In this document: positions 50,932 to 58,162 of the stretch, piece after piece | How the letters are laid out: every line of letters starts with the position of its first letter | Numbering within the stretch: position 1 is the first letter of the stretch | The notes under the pieces: model-generated | Seen by the model: the letters and a program-made list of their open reading frames with translations, nothing else | What the model was told of the DNA's origin: nothing | Database searches by the model: none | Source: Clostridia bacterium | GTDB taxonomy: Bacteria > Bacillota > Clostridia > Christensenellales > Aristaeellaceae | Assembly: GCA_017527065.1 (NCBI GenBank) | Contig: JAFXQO010000069.1 | Coordinates: 1 to 64,000, forward strand | DNA length: 64,000 nucleotides | Direction of reading: 5' to 3' | Position numbers and translations under genes: made by a program

Positions 50932-52056
50932 TTACCACCGGAGGTAGATGAAATTCACGTCCTCCCTGGTCTCCGCCGTCATGTCAGCCGCGCCGGCCTC
51001 CCCGCGCCGGAGCGCGTTCAGGGCCTCGCGGAAGAGATAGGCGCTTTCAAAGCGCACGCCCAGCGCGCCGCGGCCTTCCTCCCGCGCCGTTTGCAGGAGC
51101 CGGGGCAGCGCCTCGCGCCAGCCGCCGTCCAGCATCCGGCCCTCGACGGCGTAGTAGTTCGCCCGGGTGTCCTCGCAGGCCGGCAGCGAAAAGCCCAGCG
51201 CGGGCCGCGCGGGATCGTCCGCGTGGCTCCTTCCGATCTCCGCCGAGGACAGGTTGAAATAGGGCAGGTAGTCCTCGAGAAACGCCTCGTCGAGCCGGTC
51301 GTCCCAGGTGGCGTCGTGATGATACCACGCGCCGTCGATTTCCGCCATGTTCCAGGCGTGCGGAACCGACCGGCCCTCGCCGTCCCGGACGTAACCGTAG
51401 ACCATCAGGCAGGGAATGTCCAGGCAGCGCAGCGCCAGCTGGACGCCCTGCGCGTAGCCGACGCAGGTCGCCTCACCGCCCGCCAGGGCGGCGTGGGCCG
51501 TGCGCAGCGCCGGATCGGGCGCGTAAGCCGCGCCGCCGAAGTCCTGCTCCACGGCGTAACGGCAGCGGCCTGCGATGAAACGGTCCGCCGCCAGCTGCCG
51601 GCCGTAATCCGTTTCATCCCATTCCGGCCGCCGCGCCATTTCGCCGAACGCCGCGCGGCAGTCCGCCAGCATGGCCTCTATCTCGCCGGGGTGGCGCGCG
51701 CAGTAATCCGCGTCGGGCGGCAGGAGTTCTCCCGCCGCGCCGGTGGATGTGGGCATATACATGAGCTCCGGGCAGTCCGTGAGCAGCGCGTAGTCGACGC
51801 GCGCGAGGCCGGCCGCGTCGAGGCCGCAATCGTCCCAGCGCGCCGCGTCGCCCAGGGCGATGCTGTCGTACCGCCCGGAGAAGGCGCGCTTTTCCGGATC
51901 GGTCAGCTGCCAGTAATAATAATGAAGCGCCGGATCGTAGGCCGTCCACGCGGGCGCGGTTGGCTCGAGCGGACCGGACGGGCCGCCAGCGCAGGCGGGC
52001 GGGCCGCCCGCGAGGCACATCAGCGCGACGAGCAGCGCAAAGGCGCGTTTTTTCAT
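50932..52056 (-). CDS. Secreted transglutaminase-like protein
   Basis: A 374-residue protein with a signal peptide (about 1-24, LMCLAGGPPACAGG). The transglutaminase-like core holds the triad Cys in GGEATCVGYA (about 220), His in VPHAWNMAEI and Asp in YHHDATWDD. Such domains cleave peptides or act as amidases in the cell wall. The N-terminal half (YYYWQLTDPEKRAFSG) is a helical partner domain seen in Clostridial proteins. GGGGAGGATG precedes ATG 52056. Its 5' region is long and structured (see the leader candidate). Confidence 0.85.
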   Translation of the reverse strand: MKKRAFALLVALMCLAGGPPACAGGPSGPLEPTAPAWTAYDPALHYYYWQLTDPEKRAFSGRYDSIALGDAARWDDCGLDAAGLARVDYALLTDCPELMYMPTSTGAAGELLPPDADYCARHPGEIEAMLADCRAAFGEMARRPEWDETDYGRQLAADRFIAGRCRYAVEQDFGGAAYAPDPALRTAHAALAGGEATCVGYAQGVQLALRCLDIPCLMVYGYVRDGEGRSVPHAWNMAEIDGAWYHHDATWDDRLDEAFLEDYLPYFNLSSAEIGRSHADDPARPALGFSLPACEDTRANYYAVEGRMLDGGWREALPRLLQTAREEGRGALGVRFESAYLFREALNALRRGEAGAADMTAETREDVNFIYLRW

Positions 52057-52116
52057 GAACACATCCTCCCCGGCGGCGGGCGCCGCCGGCAAAATATGGC
52101 AGAAGAGGATAGAAAA

Positions 52117-52230
52117 GAGCGTCTGGCAGGAAGAGAGAAAAAAGCCAGACGCTCCAAGAAGTGGCGAAGGAAGAAATCTGCGAATTGAAGTGGATGAACG
52201 ACAAATTCGCGCCTATTACCATCTTCGCCT
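52117..52230 (-). ncRNA. Candidate structured leader or small RNA
   Basis: Upstream of the transglutaminase gene (whole gap 52057-52384) the minus strand shows a -10-like TATACT (52238-52233, weak -35), a hairpin GCGAATT/AATTCGC (52210-52180), and a perfect 11-bp stem GAGCGTCTGGC/GCCAGACGCTC (52154-52117) followed by TTTTC. This could be an attenuator or a ~110-base small RNA. A further GC hairpin lies at the ribosome site (52062-52085). Confidence 0.45.
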
Positions 52231-52384
52231 GTAGTATAGCACGGAAGGGCCCGTTTTGTCTGTAACAGAATCATTTCGATTCTTAGACGATTCTTCGACA
52301 GGACGTCTCCGCACGCATGCGGCGCGGCTCCGCGGGGCAAACTGACGCGGGAACCCACCGATATTCTGCAAGGAGGAATGAACC

Positions 52385-52558
52385 ATGAGCGGCAAGACGC
52401 CCAACAGAGACATCGGCTGCACCGTCAAGTCCTGCGCGTATCACTGCGGCAGCGAGGACAACTGCTCCCTGCCCGGCATCCATGTGGAAGCCTGCCCGAA
52501 CTGCGGCAGCGGCACGGCGCGGGACGAGAGCATGTGCGGCAGCTATCGCGCGAAATAA
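52385..52558 (+). CDS. DUF1540 small cysteine-rich protein
   Basis: A 57-residue protein matching DUF1540: it begins MSGKTPNRDIGCTVKSC, then YHCGSEDNCSLPGI, and CPNCGSGTARDESMCGSY. About six cysteines could bind one or two metal ions. DUF1540 proteins are frequent in spore-formers and some are found in spores, but the role is unknown. AAGGAGG lies 8 bases before ATG 52385. A strong terminator follows at once, so it is a single-gene unit. Confidence 0.88.
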   Translation: MSGKTPNRDIGCTVKSCAYHCGSEDNCSLPGIHVEACPNCGSGTARDESMCGSYRAK

Positions 52559-52562
52559 GCCC

Positions 52563-52607
52563 GCGCGGGGAAGCGGCTGTTCCGTTTCCCCGCGCTCCTT
52601 TTTTTCG
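52563..52607 (+). terminator. Terminator after the DUF1540 gene
   Basis: GCGCGGGGAA (52563-52572) pairs with TTCCCCGCGC (52586-52595), followed by TCCTTTTTTT. It also ends close to the converging KDG kinase stop. Confidence 0.9.
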
Positions 52608-52608
52608 G

Positions 52609-53637
52609 TTACCGCTGCACGCGGCCGGAGCCGCTGCCGCCCATGAGCGCGAGCACCTCGTCCACCGAAACGCGGTTGAAATCGCCCTCGATGGTGTGCT
52701 TCAGCGCGGAGGCCGCCGCGGCGAAGTTGATGGCCTTCTCGTCGGAATAGCCCTTCAGCAGGGAATAGATCAGGCCGCCGCCGAAGGAATCGCCGCCGCC
52801 CACCCGGTCCACGATGCGGATGGCGTACTGGCGGGAGCGGATGGCGGTATCGGTCGCCGCGTCGTAGATGAGCGCCGACCAGTTGTTGTCGTTGGCAGAG
52901 AAGCTCTCGCGCAGCGTGAAGGCGACCTTCTTCGCGCCGAAGGTTGCGGACAGCTTCTTGGCCAGGTCGCGGTAGCCGGCCTCGCTGAGCTTGCCGGTCT
53001 CGATGTCGGTGCCCTCGGCCTCGATGCCGAACACGTCCTTGGAGTCCTCCTCGTTGGCGATCATCACGTCGACGTACTTCACCAGCTCGCTCATGACCTC
53101 CTTCGCCTTCTCCCGGCTCCAGAGCTTCTTGCGGTAGTTCAAATCGCAGGAGATGGTGAGGCCCTTGGCCTTTGCGGCCTTGCAGGCCTCGAGGGTGAGG
53201 GCGGCGGCGCTGTCGGACAGGGCGGGCGTGATGCCGGTCCAGTGGAACCAGACCGCGCCGTCGAACACCTTGTCCCAGTCGATGTCACCGGGCTTCGCGG
53301 TAGCGATGGAGGAGTATTTGCGGTCGTAGATGACCTTGGAGGGCCGCATGGAAGCGCCCTTTTCCACGAAATAGACGCCCATGCGGTCGCCGCCCTTGGC
53401 GATGTAGCTCACGTTGACGCCGAAGCCGCGCATCTGCTGCTCGAAGGCGTCGGTGATGGGATTATCGGGCAGGCGGGTCACATAGCGGGCCTCCATGCCG
53501 TAATTTGCCAGCGAAACGGAGACGTTCGCCTCCGCGCCGCCGAAGGTCATATTGAGGTTGTCTGTCTGGCTGAGGCGCAGATAACCGGGCGGAGACAGGC
53601 GAAGCATGACCTCGCCGAAGCAGACGATGGCACCCAT
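52609..53637 (-). CDS. kdgK: 2-keto-3-deoxygluconate kinase (PfkB family)
   Basis: A 342-residue PfkB kinase that makes 2-keto-3-deoxy-6-phosphogluconate from KDG in uronate and pectin breakdown. Family marks are CFGEVMLRLSPPG, FGGAEANVSVSLANYG, TGITPALSD, CDLNYRKKLW (typical of KdgK), and the catalytic GGGDSFGGG. ATG 53637 has AAAGGAA 10 bases upstream and fits better than TTG 53643. No aldolase or uronate gene adjoins it. Own promoter at 53677-53705. Confidence 0.9.
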   Translation of the reverse strand: MGAIVCFGEVMLRLSPPGYLRLSQTDNLNMTFGGAEANVSVSLANYGMEARYVTRLPDNPITDAFEQQMRGFGVNVSYIAKGGDRMGVYFVEKGASMRPSKVIYDRKYSSIATAKPGDIDWDKVFDGAVWFHWTGITPALSDSAAALTLEACKAAKAKGLTISCDLNYRKKLWSREKAKEVMSELVKYVDVMIANEEDSKDVFGIEAEGTDIETGKLSEAGYRDLAKKLSATFGAKKVAFTLRESFSANDNNWSALIYDAATDTAIRSRQYAIRIVDRVGGGDSFGGGLIYSLLKGYSDEKAINFAAAASALKHTIEGDFNRVSVDEVLALMGGSGSGRVQR

Positions 53638-53676
53638 GGGCAATCATTCCTTTCTCTTCGTCATATCGACAGGTAT

Positions 53677-53705
53677 AGTGTAACGCCTGCGGGCCAAAAG
53701 GTCAA
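53677..53705 (-). promoter_or_regulatory. Sigma-A promoter of kdgK
   Basis: Minus-strand TTGACC (53705-53700) and TACACT (53682-53677), 17-base spacer; the -35 box overlaps the last codons of the RadC-like gene. Confidence 0.75.
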
Positions 53706-54424
53706 GGCCTTTCACGCGGCGCGCCGGTCAGGGGGATGTCCTGGAGCATGCCGGTCTTTCGCAGGCTGATCTGGCCGTCGCGGTAGAGGAGGATCATTTC
53801 GTCCAGGCAGACCTCCGCCGCGTGGAGGAGCTTCAGCAGGTGATTGAGGTCGTCGATCTCGCGCTTTACCAGCTGCCGCACGCGCCCCTGCCGCTTCCAG
53901 ACCAGCGTGATGTGCCGGGCGTTGTTGTCCATGGCGGCTTCCAGCAGCCAGCGCGCGCCGCCGGGCGGGAGCAGCGCGTCCCAGTCGGAGACGACGCAGT
54001 TGCGCAGCGCGCTGGCCTCGTCGGCGCACAGCAGGGCCAGCTCCTGCCGCGTCGGGTGGATGAAGTGCGTGCGGGCCGTTATGACGGCGCTTTCCGGGGT
54101 GATCTTCGCGCCCGGCGGCTCCTCCGCTTCCTCCAGGCAGGCGTCCACCACTGCGCTGAACGCGTTCAGCATCCGCGCCACGGCCGGGCCCGCGCCGTCC
54201 ACCGCGAGGATCTCCTCCGTCGTGGCGCTCAGCGCGCGGGAAAGGCTCCCGAAGGTATCCAGCAGCCGGTGGGCCAGCGGGTTGACGTCCCGCTTGGGGA
54301 TGACGTAAAACAGCAGGAACTCAAGGATCTCATGGTCGGCCATGTCGTCGACGCCCGAGGAAAGGACCTTCTCCCGCACGCGCTGGCGGTGGCCGGCATG
54401 GATGTTCTTCCCGGATGGATCCAT
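53702..54424 (-). CDS. radC: RadC/YeeS-family protein lacking the metal-binding motif
   Basis: A 240-residue RadC homologue. The N-terminal helix-hairpin-helix part is intact (HRQRVREKVL, LEFLLFYVIPKRDVNPLAHRLL, SLSRALSATTEEI, VDGAGPAVARML). The C-terminal JAMM/MPN part keeps the fold (LLPPGGARWLLEAAMDNNARHITLVW, DEMILLYRDG) but the catalytic HxHPSGDxxxS/D segment is replaced: after NARHITLVW comes KRQGRVRQLVKREIDD, with no metal-binding His pair. It is thus a likely pseudoenzyme. The start has CGGAG upstream and a TTGACA/TATGAT promoter. Confidence 0.88.
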   Translation of the reverse strand: MDPSGKNIHAGHRQRVREKVLSSGVDDMADHEILEFLLFYVIPKRDVNPLAHRLLDTFGSLSRALSATTEEILAVDGAGPAVARMLNAFSAVVDACLEEAEEPPGAKITPESAVITARTHFIHPTRQELALLCADEASALRNCVVSDWDALLPPGGARWLLEAAMDNNARHITLVWKRQGRVRQLVKREIDDLNHLLKLLHAAEVCLDEMILLYRDGQISLRKTGMLQDIPLTGAPRERP

Positions 54425-54461
54425 ACGCTTTCAGCTCCGTCGCTTTTGTATTGACATATTT

Positions 54462-54490
54462 ATCATAACGCGGAAACTGTCGCCTGTCAA
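54462..54490 (-). promoter_or_regulatory. Sigma-A promoter of the radC-like gene
   Basis: Minus-strand TTGACA (54490-54485) and TATGAT (54467-54462) with a 17-base spacer. It stands back to back with the sigma-G promoter. Confidence 0.85.
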
Positions 54491-54491
54491 T

Positions 54492-54521
54492 GAATACGGG
54501 CGCGAAAAGCGGCCCATAATA
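54492..54521 (+). promoter_or_regulatory. Sigma-G promoter of the spoVA operon
   Basis: GAATA (54492-54496) and CATAATA (54515-54521) with an 18-base spacer match the forespore consensus GHATR-N18-CATWHTA fully, 52 bases before spoVAC. In Bacillus the spoVA operon is known to be sigma-G dependent. Confidence 0.8.
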
Positions 54522-54573
54522 AGCCCGCGCCGCGCGCCGCGGCATGGCGGCGGCGGGAGAGGAGAGGGAACGC

Positions 54574-55038
54574 ATGAACAACGACAAAAAAACGGCCGAG
54601 CATCGCCGCTACGACCGCATGGTCAAGGCGATGACGCCGGGCAGCGACGATCTCCATGGGTATATCCGCGCCTTCTGGGTGGGCGGCCTGATCTGCGCGA
54701 TCGGACAGGTTTTGAGCCTCTTCGGCGAGAAGGTCCTGGGCCTTCCGGAAGGCAGCGACGGGATGTTTACCTCCATCGCGCTGATCTTCCTGGGCGTGCT
54801 GCTCACAGGCCTTGGCGTTTACGACGACATCGGCCGCTATGCCGGGGCCGGTTCCATCGTGCCCATCACCGGCTTCGCCAATTCCATGGCCGCTCCGGCT
54901 ATCGAGTTCCGGCGGGAGGGCCTGGTGCTGGGCGTGGGGGCGAAGCTGTTCACGGTGGCCGGGCCGGTGCTGGTCTACGGCCTGTCCGCCTCCATCGCGG
55001 CGGGCGTCGCCTGGTGGCTGATCGGAGGGATGGCATGA
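54574..55038 (+). CDS. spoVAC: Stage V sporulation protein AC
   Basis: A 154-residue membrane protein of the SpoVA channel in the spore inner membrane, which takes up dipicolinic acid in sporulation and acts as a mechanosensitive release route in germination. It has four to five hydrophobic segments; family marks are GGLICAIGQ, GVYDDIGRYAGAGS, VPITGFANSMAAPAIEF and REGLVLGVGAKLF. GGAGAGGG precedes ATG 54574. Its stop overlaps the spoVAD start. Confidence 0.96.
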   Translation: MNNDKKTAEHRRYDRMVKAMTPGSDDLHGYIRAFWVGGLICAIGQVLSLFGEKVLGLPEGSDGMFTSIALIFLGVLLTGLGVYDDIGRYAGAGSIVPITGFANSMAAPAIEFRREGLVLGVGAKLFTVAGPVLVYGLSASIAAGVAWWLIGGMA

Positions 55039-56042
55039 TGAAGCAGACCATCGCGTTCAACCGGCGGCTGGCCCTGCGGGCACGGGCGTCCTGCGTCGGC
55101 CCCAAGGAGGGCCAGGGTCCGCTGGGCTGGTGCTTCGACCGCGTGCTGGAGGACGACCTGCTGGGCCAGGCGACATGGGAGCTGGCGGAGAGCGAAATGC
55201 TGCGCCGGACGGTGGCGCTCTGCCTGGAACGGGGCAATCTGCCGCCGGATAAGCTGGAGCTGCTGGCTTCCGGCGACCTTCTCAATCAGCTCATGCCATC
55301 CTGTTTCATGGCCCGCGCCTTCGGCCGGCCCTTCATGGGTCTGTACGGCGCCTGCTCGACCTTCGTGGAGGCCATGATACTCTGCGGCGCGATGATCGAC
55401 GGCGGCTACCGCAGAAACGCGGTCTGCGCCGCGTCCAGCCATTTCTGCACGGCCGAGCGCCAGTTCCGCTCGCCGCTGGAGCTGGGCACGCAGCGGCCGC
55501 CCTCCGCCCAATGGACGGCCACGGCCGCCGGCGCGGCGCTGATCGACACGGACAAATCGCCCGCCGCCGCGCGCCTGACCGGCGGTACCATCGGTCGCGT
55601 GATCGACTACGAGGTGACGGACGCGAACCACATGGGCGCGGCCATGGCCCCGGCCGTCGCGGACACGATCCTGGCCCACTTTGCCGACACCGGCCGCGAC
55701 TTTCGCGATTTCGACCGCGTGATCACCGGCGACTTGGGCTGGATCGGCCGAAACCTCCTCAAGGCGCTGCTCGAGGAACGGGGCGTCGCCGTGCCGGACG
55801 AGAAGCTGGCCGACTGCGGCGCCAGCCTGTTTTCCCAAGAGCAGGACCCCCACGCGGGCGGCAGCGGCTGCGGCTGCGTGGCCTCGGTCTCCTGCGGCTA
55901 TGTGCTCAGGAGAATCGAGGAAGGCGCGTGGGAACGCGTGCTGCTGGTGGCCTCGGGCGCGCTGCTCAGCCCCACCAGCAGCCAGCAGGGACAGAGTATA
56001 CCCGGCATCGCGTATGCCGCGGCGTTGGAGGCGGATGGTTAA
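55035..56042 (+). CDS. spoVAD: Stage V sporulation protein AD
   Basis: A 335-residue soluble partner of the SpoVA channel with a thiolase-like fold, which binds dipicolinic acid at the inner membrane face. Marks are LYGACSTFVEAM (with the Cys of the thiolase-like site), CAASSHFCTAERQFR, DYEVTDANHMGAAMAPA, ITGDLGWIG, and SCGCG-type GGSGCGCVASVSCGY. The ATG at 55035 overlaps the spoVAC stop (ATGA) after GGAGGG. Expressed in the forespore. Confidence 0.96.
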   Translation: MMKQTIAFNRRLALRARASCVGPKEGQGPLGWCFDRVLEDDLLGQATWELAESEMLRRTVALCLERGNLPPDKLELLASGDLLNQLMPSCFMARAFGRPFMGLYGACSTFVEAMILCGAMIDGGYRRNAVCAASSHFCTAERQFRSPLELGTQRPPSAQWTATAAGAALIDTDKSPAAARLTGGTIGRVIDYEVTDANHMGAAMAPAVADTILAHFADTGRDFRDFDRVITGDLGWIGRNLLKALLEERGVAVPDEKLADCGASLFSQEQDPHAGGSGCGCVASVSCGYVLRRIEEGAWERVLLVASGALLSPTSSQQGQSIPGIAYAAALEADG

Positions 56043-56411
56043 ATGGATCTGTTCATCACACTCCTGAAGGCGTTTGTCGTGGGCGGGCTGATCTGCTGCG
56101 TGGGCCAGGCGCTGCTCATGCACACCCAGCTCACCAGCGCGCGCATTTTGGTGCTGTTCGTGGTGTCCGGCGTGGTCCTCACGGCGCTCGGGCTGTACAA
56201 GCCGCTGGTGGACTTCGCGGGCGCGGGCGCGACGGTCCCGCTGCTGGGCTTCGGCTATTCGCTGGCCATGGGGGCGATGCAGGGCGCCCGTTCAGACGGC
56301 CTTCTCGGCGCGGTCACGGGCGGCCTCGTCCGCACGGCGGCCGGCATCGCCTCGGCGGTCATTTTCGGCCTGGCGGCTTCGCTGATCTTCAAGCCCCACG
56401 CCAAGCGCTGA
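56043..56411 (+). CDS. spoVAE: Stage V sporulation protein AE
   Basis: A 122-residue four-helix membrane protein (the SpoVAEb type) that completes the AC-AD-AE channel core. Marks are VVGGLICCVGQALLM, GLYKPLVDFAGAGATVPLLGFG and ALAMGAM-like SLAMGAMQGA with EGLLG-type DGLLGAVTGGL. ATG 56043 directly follows the spoVAD stop. The 3' end overlaps the converging ylbJ-like gene by 23 bases. Confidence 0.95.
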   Translation: MDLFITLLKAFVVGGLICCVGQALLMHTQLTSARILVLFVVSGVVLTALGLYKPLVDFAGAGATVPLLGFGYSLAMGAMQGARSDGLLGAVTGGLVRTAAGIASAVIFGLAASLIFKPHAKR

Positions 56412-57393
56412 CGCGCCGCTTCGCCGCGGCCGCGCCCAGCGCCATCACGGCCACGCACAGCAGCGCCGCCGGGAGGTCGGCGGGGGCGGCCCGCAGGTCG
56501 AGGGCGGGGAGATACGCCGCCATCAGCAGCGCCCAGAGGGCGCAAAGCCCGGATTCGACGAGCTTCCAGAACACATAAGCGCCGGCCTTTACGCCCAGGG
56601 GCCGCAGGAACGTCAGGCTCTGGGCCGTGACCGACGCGCCGCCCAGCGAGGCGACCGCCGCCGTGAGCGCCAGTTTTTCCGGCCAGAGCAGCGGCAGGCC
56701 CGCCGCCGCCCGGCAGCCGCCGCCCAGCTCCAGCGCCATCTGAAGCGGACTCGTCCACGCCTCGCCCAGCAACGCGCCCAGCCGCGCGGCGATCACGGCG
56801 AACAGCGCCATATAGCCGCCGATCATCATCAGCGCGCGCATCGCGCCGGGCATCGCCGCCTCGCGCGGCGGGGGAGGCGGGGCGGCGACGGCAGCGCGGG
56901 GCGCGTCCGGCAGGCGGCGCATGAGCAGCGCCGTGCTCAGCGCGGCGAGGGCCTGCGCGCCGATGAGCTGCCAGCCCGCCTGGGCGCTGCCCAGCATGCC
57001 CGCGCCCAAGGCCCCCAGCAGGAAGGCGGGGCTGGCCCCGGAGGCCAGCACGGCGCAGCGCAGCAGCGCGCCGCTCCCGGCCCCGCCTGCGCAGGCCGCC
57101 AGCGCCGCCGCGCCCGCCGGACTGCCGCTCAACAGAGCCGTGAACCACGCGGGCGCCAGCAAAGCCGGACAGCCCACGAGCCGCATGACGCCGCCCGCTG
57201 CCCGGCCGAACAGGGCCTTCGCCTCCTCGCAGGTGAGCGCCGGCAGGGCGACCAGGAAGGGCAGCAGCGACGGAACGACCTGCCCGGCCCACTGATTCAG
57301 CGCTTCTCGCGCGGCGGCGGCCGAGCCTGCGGGATCGGAGCACACCAGCGCCAGCAGCGCCAGCGCGCCCAGCGGGCGGATCATCTTCTTCAT
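56389..57393 (-). CDS. YlbJ-like sporulation integral membrane protein
   Basis: A 334-residue protein with about eight hydrophobic helices and two nucleoside-recognition (Gate) halves. Marks are NQWAGQVVPSLLPFLVALPAL near the start, the gate-like LLSGSPAGAAALAA, and LRALMMIGGYMALFAVIA. YlbJ is a sigma-E controlled membrane protein of sporulation. The protein is Ala-rich and a little shorter than YlbJ. ATG 57393 follows GGGAGGAGG at a proper distance; ATG 57399 is too close. Tail-to-tail overlap with spoVAE supports the sporulation link. Confidence 0.75.
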   Translation of the reverse strand: MKKMIRPLGALALLALVCSDPAGSAAAAREALNQWAGQVVPSLLPFLVALPALTCEEAKALFGRAAGGVMRLVGCPALLAPAWFTALLSGSPAGAAALAACAGGAGSGALLRCAVLASGASPAFLLGALGAGMLGSAQAGWQLIGAQALAALSTALLMRRLPDAPRAAVAAPPPPPREAAMPGAMRALMMIGGYMALFAVIAARLGALLGEAWTSPLQMALELGGGCRAAAGLPLLWPEKLALTAAVASLGGASVTAQSLTFLRPLGVKAGAYVFWKLVESGLCALWALLMAAYLPALDLRAAPADLPAALLCVAVMALGAAAAKRRVSAWRGA

Positions 57394-57440
57394 GGGCATC
57401 CTCCTCCCGGCGCAGTCTATGCGGCTGGGCGAAGTAAAAT

Positions 57441-57484
57441 GCGGGGCGGCCCGCCGGGTTCTATCCCCGGGCAGGCCGCCCCGC
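57441..57484 (-). terminator. Terminator after the flavoprotein gene
   Basis: Minus-strand GCGGGGCGGCC (57484-57474) pairs with GGCCGCCCCGC (57451-57441), with inner CCCGG pairing, followed by ATTTTAC. Confidence 0.8.
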
Positions 57485-57499
57485 GCATTATGTATCGCG

Positions 57500-58123
57500 T
57501 TATCGAATGAAATTCGTCCAGTATTCGCGCTCCATCTTCGGGGCGGGCGCGCCGTTCTGCTTGCCCAGCTCGATGCACTTGATAAGCCAGGCCATGTTGC
57601 GGCCCAGGTTGCGCATCACCTGCATGCCCTCCTGATCCTGAAGAACCTCCTCCGGCGTGTTGCCGTGCACCATGTTCCAGTAGGTGGAGCCCACGGTGGG
57701 CATATGCGATATGCCGAAGTATTTGTTCAGCGCGTCCAGGGAGGCCGTGGTGCCCGCGCGCCGAGCGGAGACCACCGCTGCGCCGGGCTTCTGGCGGAAC
57801 GCCGCGGAGCCGGCGTAGAACACGCGGTCCAGGAAAGACAGCACGCGGCCGCTGGGATGGGCGTAGTAGACAGGCGAGCCGAAAATGAAGCCGTCGGACG
57901 CCTTCGCCTTTTCAATGAACTCGTTTACCGGGTCGTCGCCATACACGCAGCGGCCGAGCTTGCGGCAGCCCCCGCAGGCCACGCAGTCGCGGATGGGGGT
58001 CTTGCCCAGCTGGACGATCTCGGTCCCGACGCCTTCCGCTTCCAGTACGCGCGCCGCTTCCTTCAGCGCCGTCATGGTGCAGCCGTTTTCCCGGGAGCTG
58101 CCGTTGACCATCAATACCTTCAT
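57500..58123 (-). CDS. NADPH-dependent FMN reductase-like flavoprotein
   Basis: A 207-residue flavodoxin-fold protein. VNGSSRENGCTMTAL is the FMN phosphate loop, CVACGGCRKLGRCVYGDD is a Cys set typical of iron-sulfur flavoproteins and related reductases, and SPVYYAHPSGRVLSFLDRVFY is the second FMN contact. It passes electrons from NAD(P)H to an acceptor; the acceptor is unknown. AGGAGG precedes ATG 58123. It lies 39 bases after the GH106-like gene and is probably co-transcribed. Confidence 0.88.
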   Translation of the reverse strand: MKVLMVNGSSRENGCTMTALKEAARVLEAEGVGTEIVQLGKTPIRDCVACGGCRKLGRCVYGDDPVNEFIEKAKASDGFIFGSPVYYAHPSGRVLSFLDRVFYAGSAAFRQKPGAAVVSARRAGTTASLDALNKYFGISHMPTVGSTYWNMVHGNTPEEVLQDQEGMQVMRNLGRNMAWLIKCIELGKQNGAPAPKMEREYWTNFIR

Positions 58124-58162
58124 TTTCTCAACCTCCTGTCGTTTCCCTTATTGTATGCCCCT

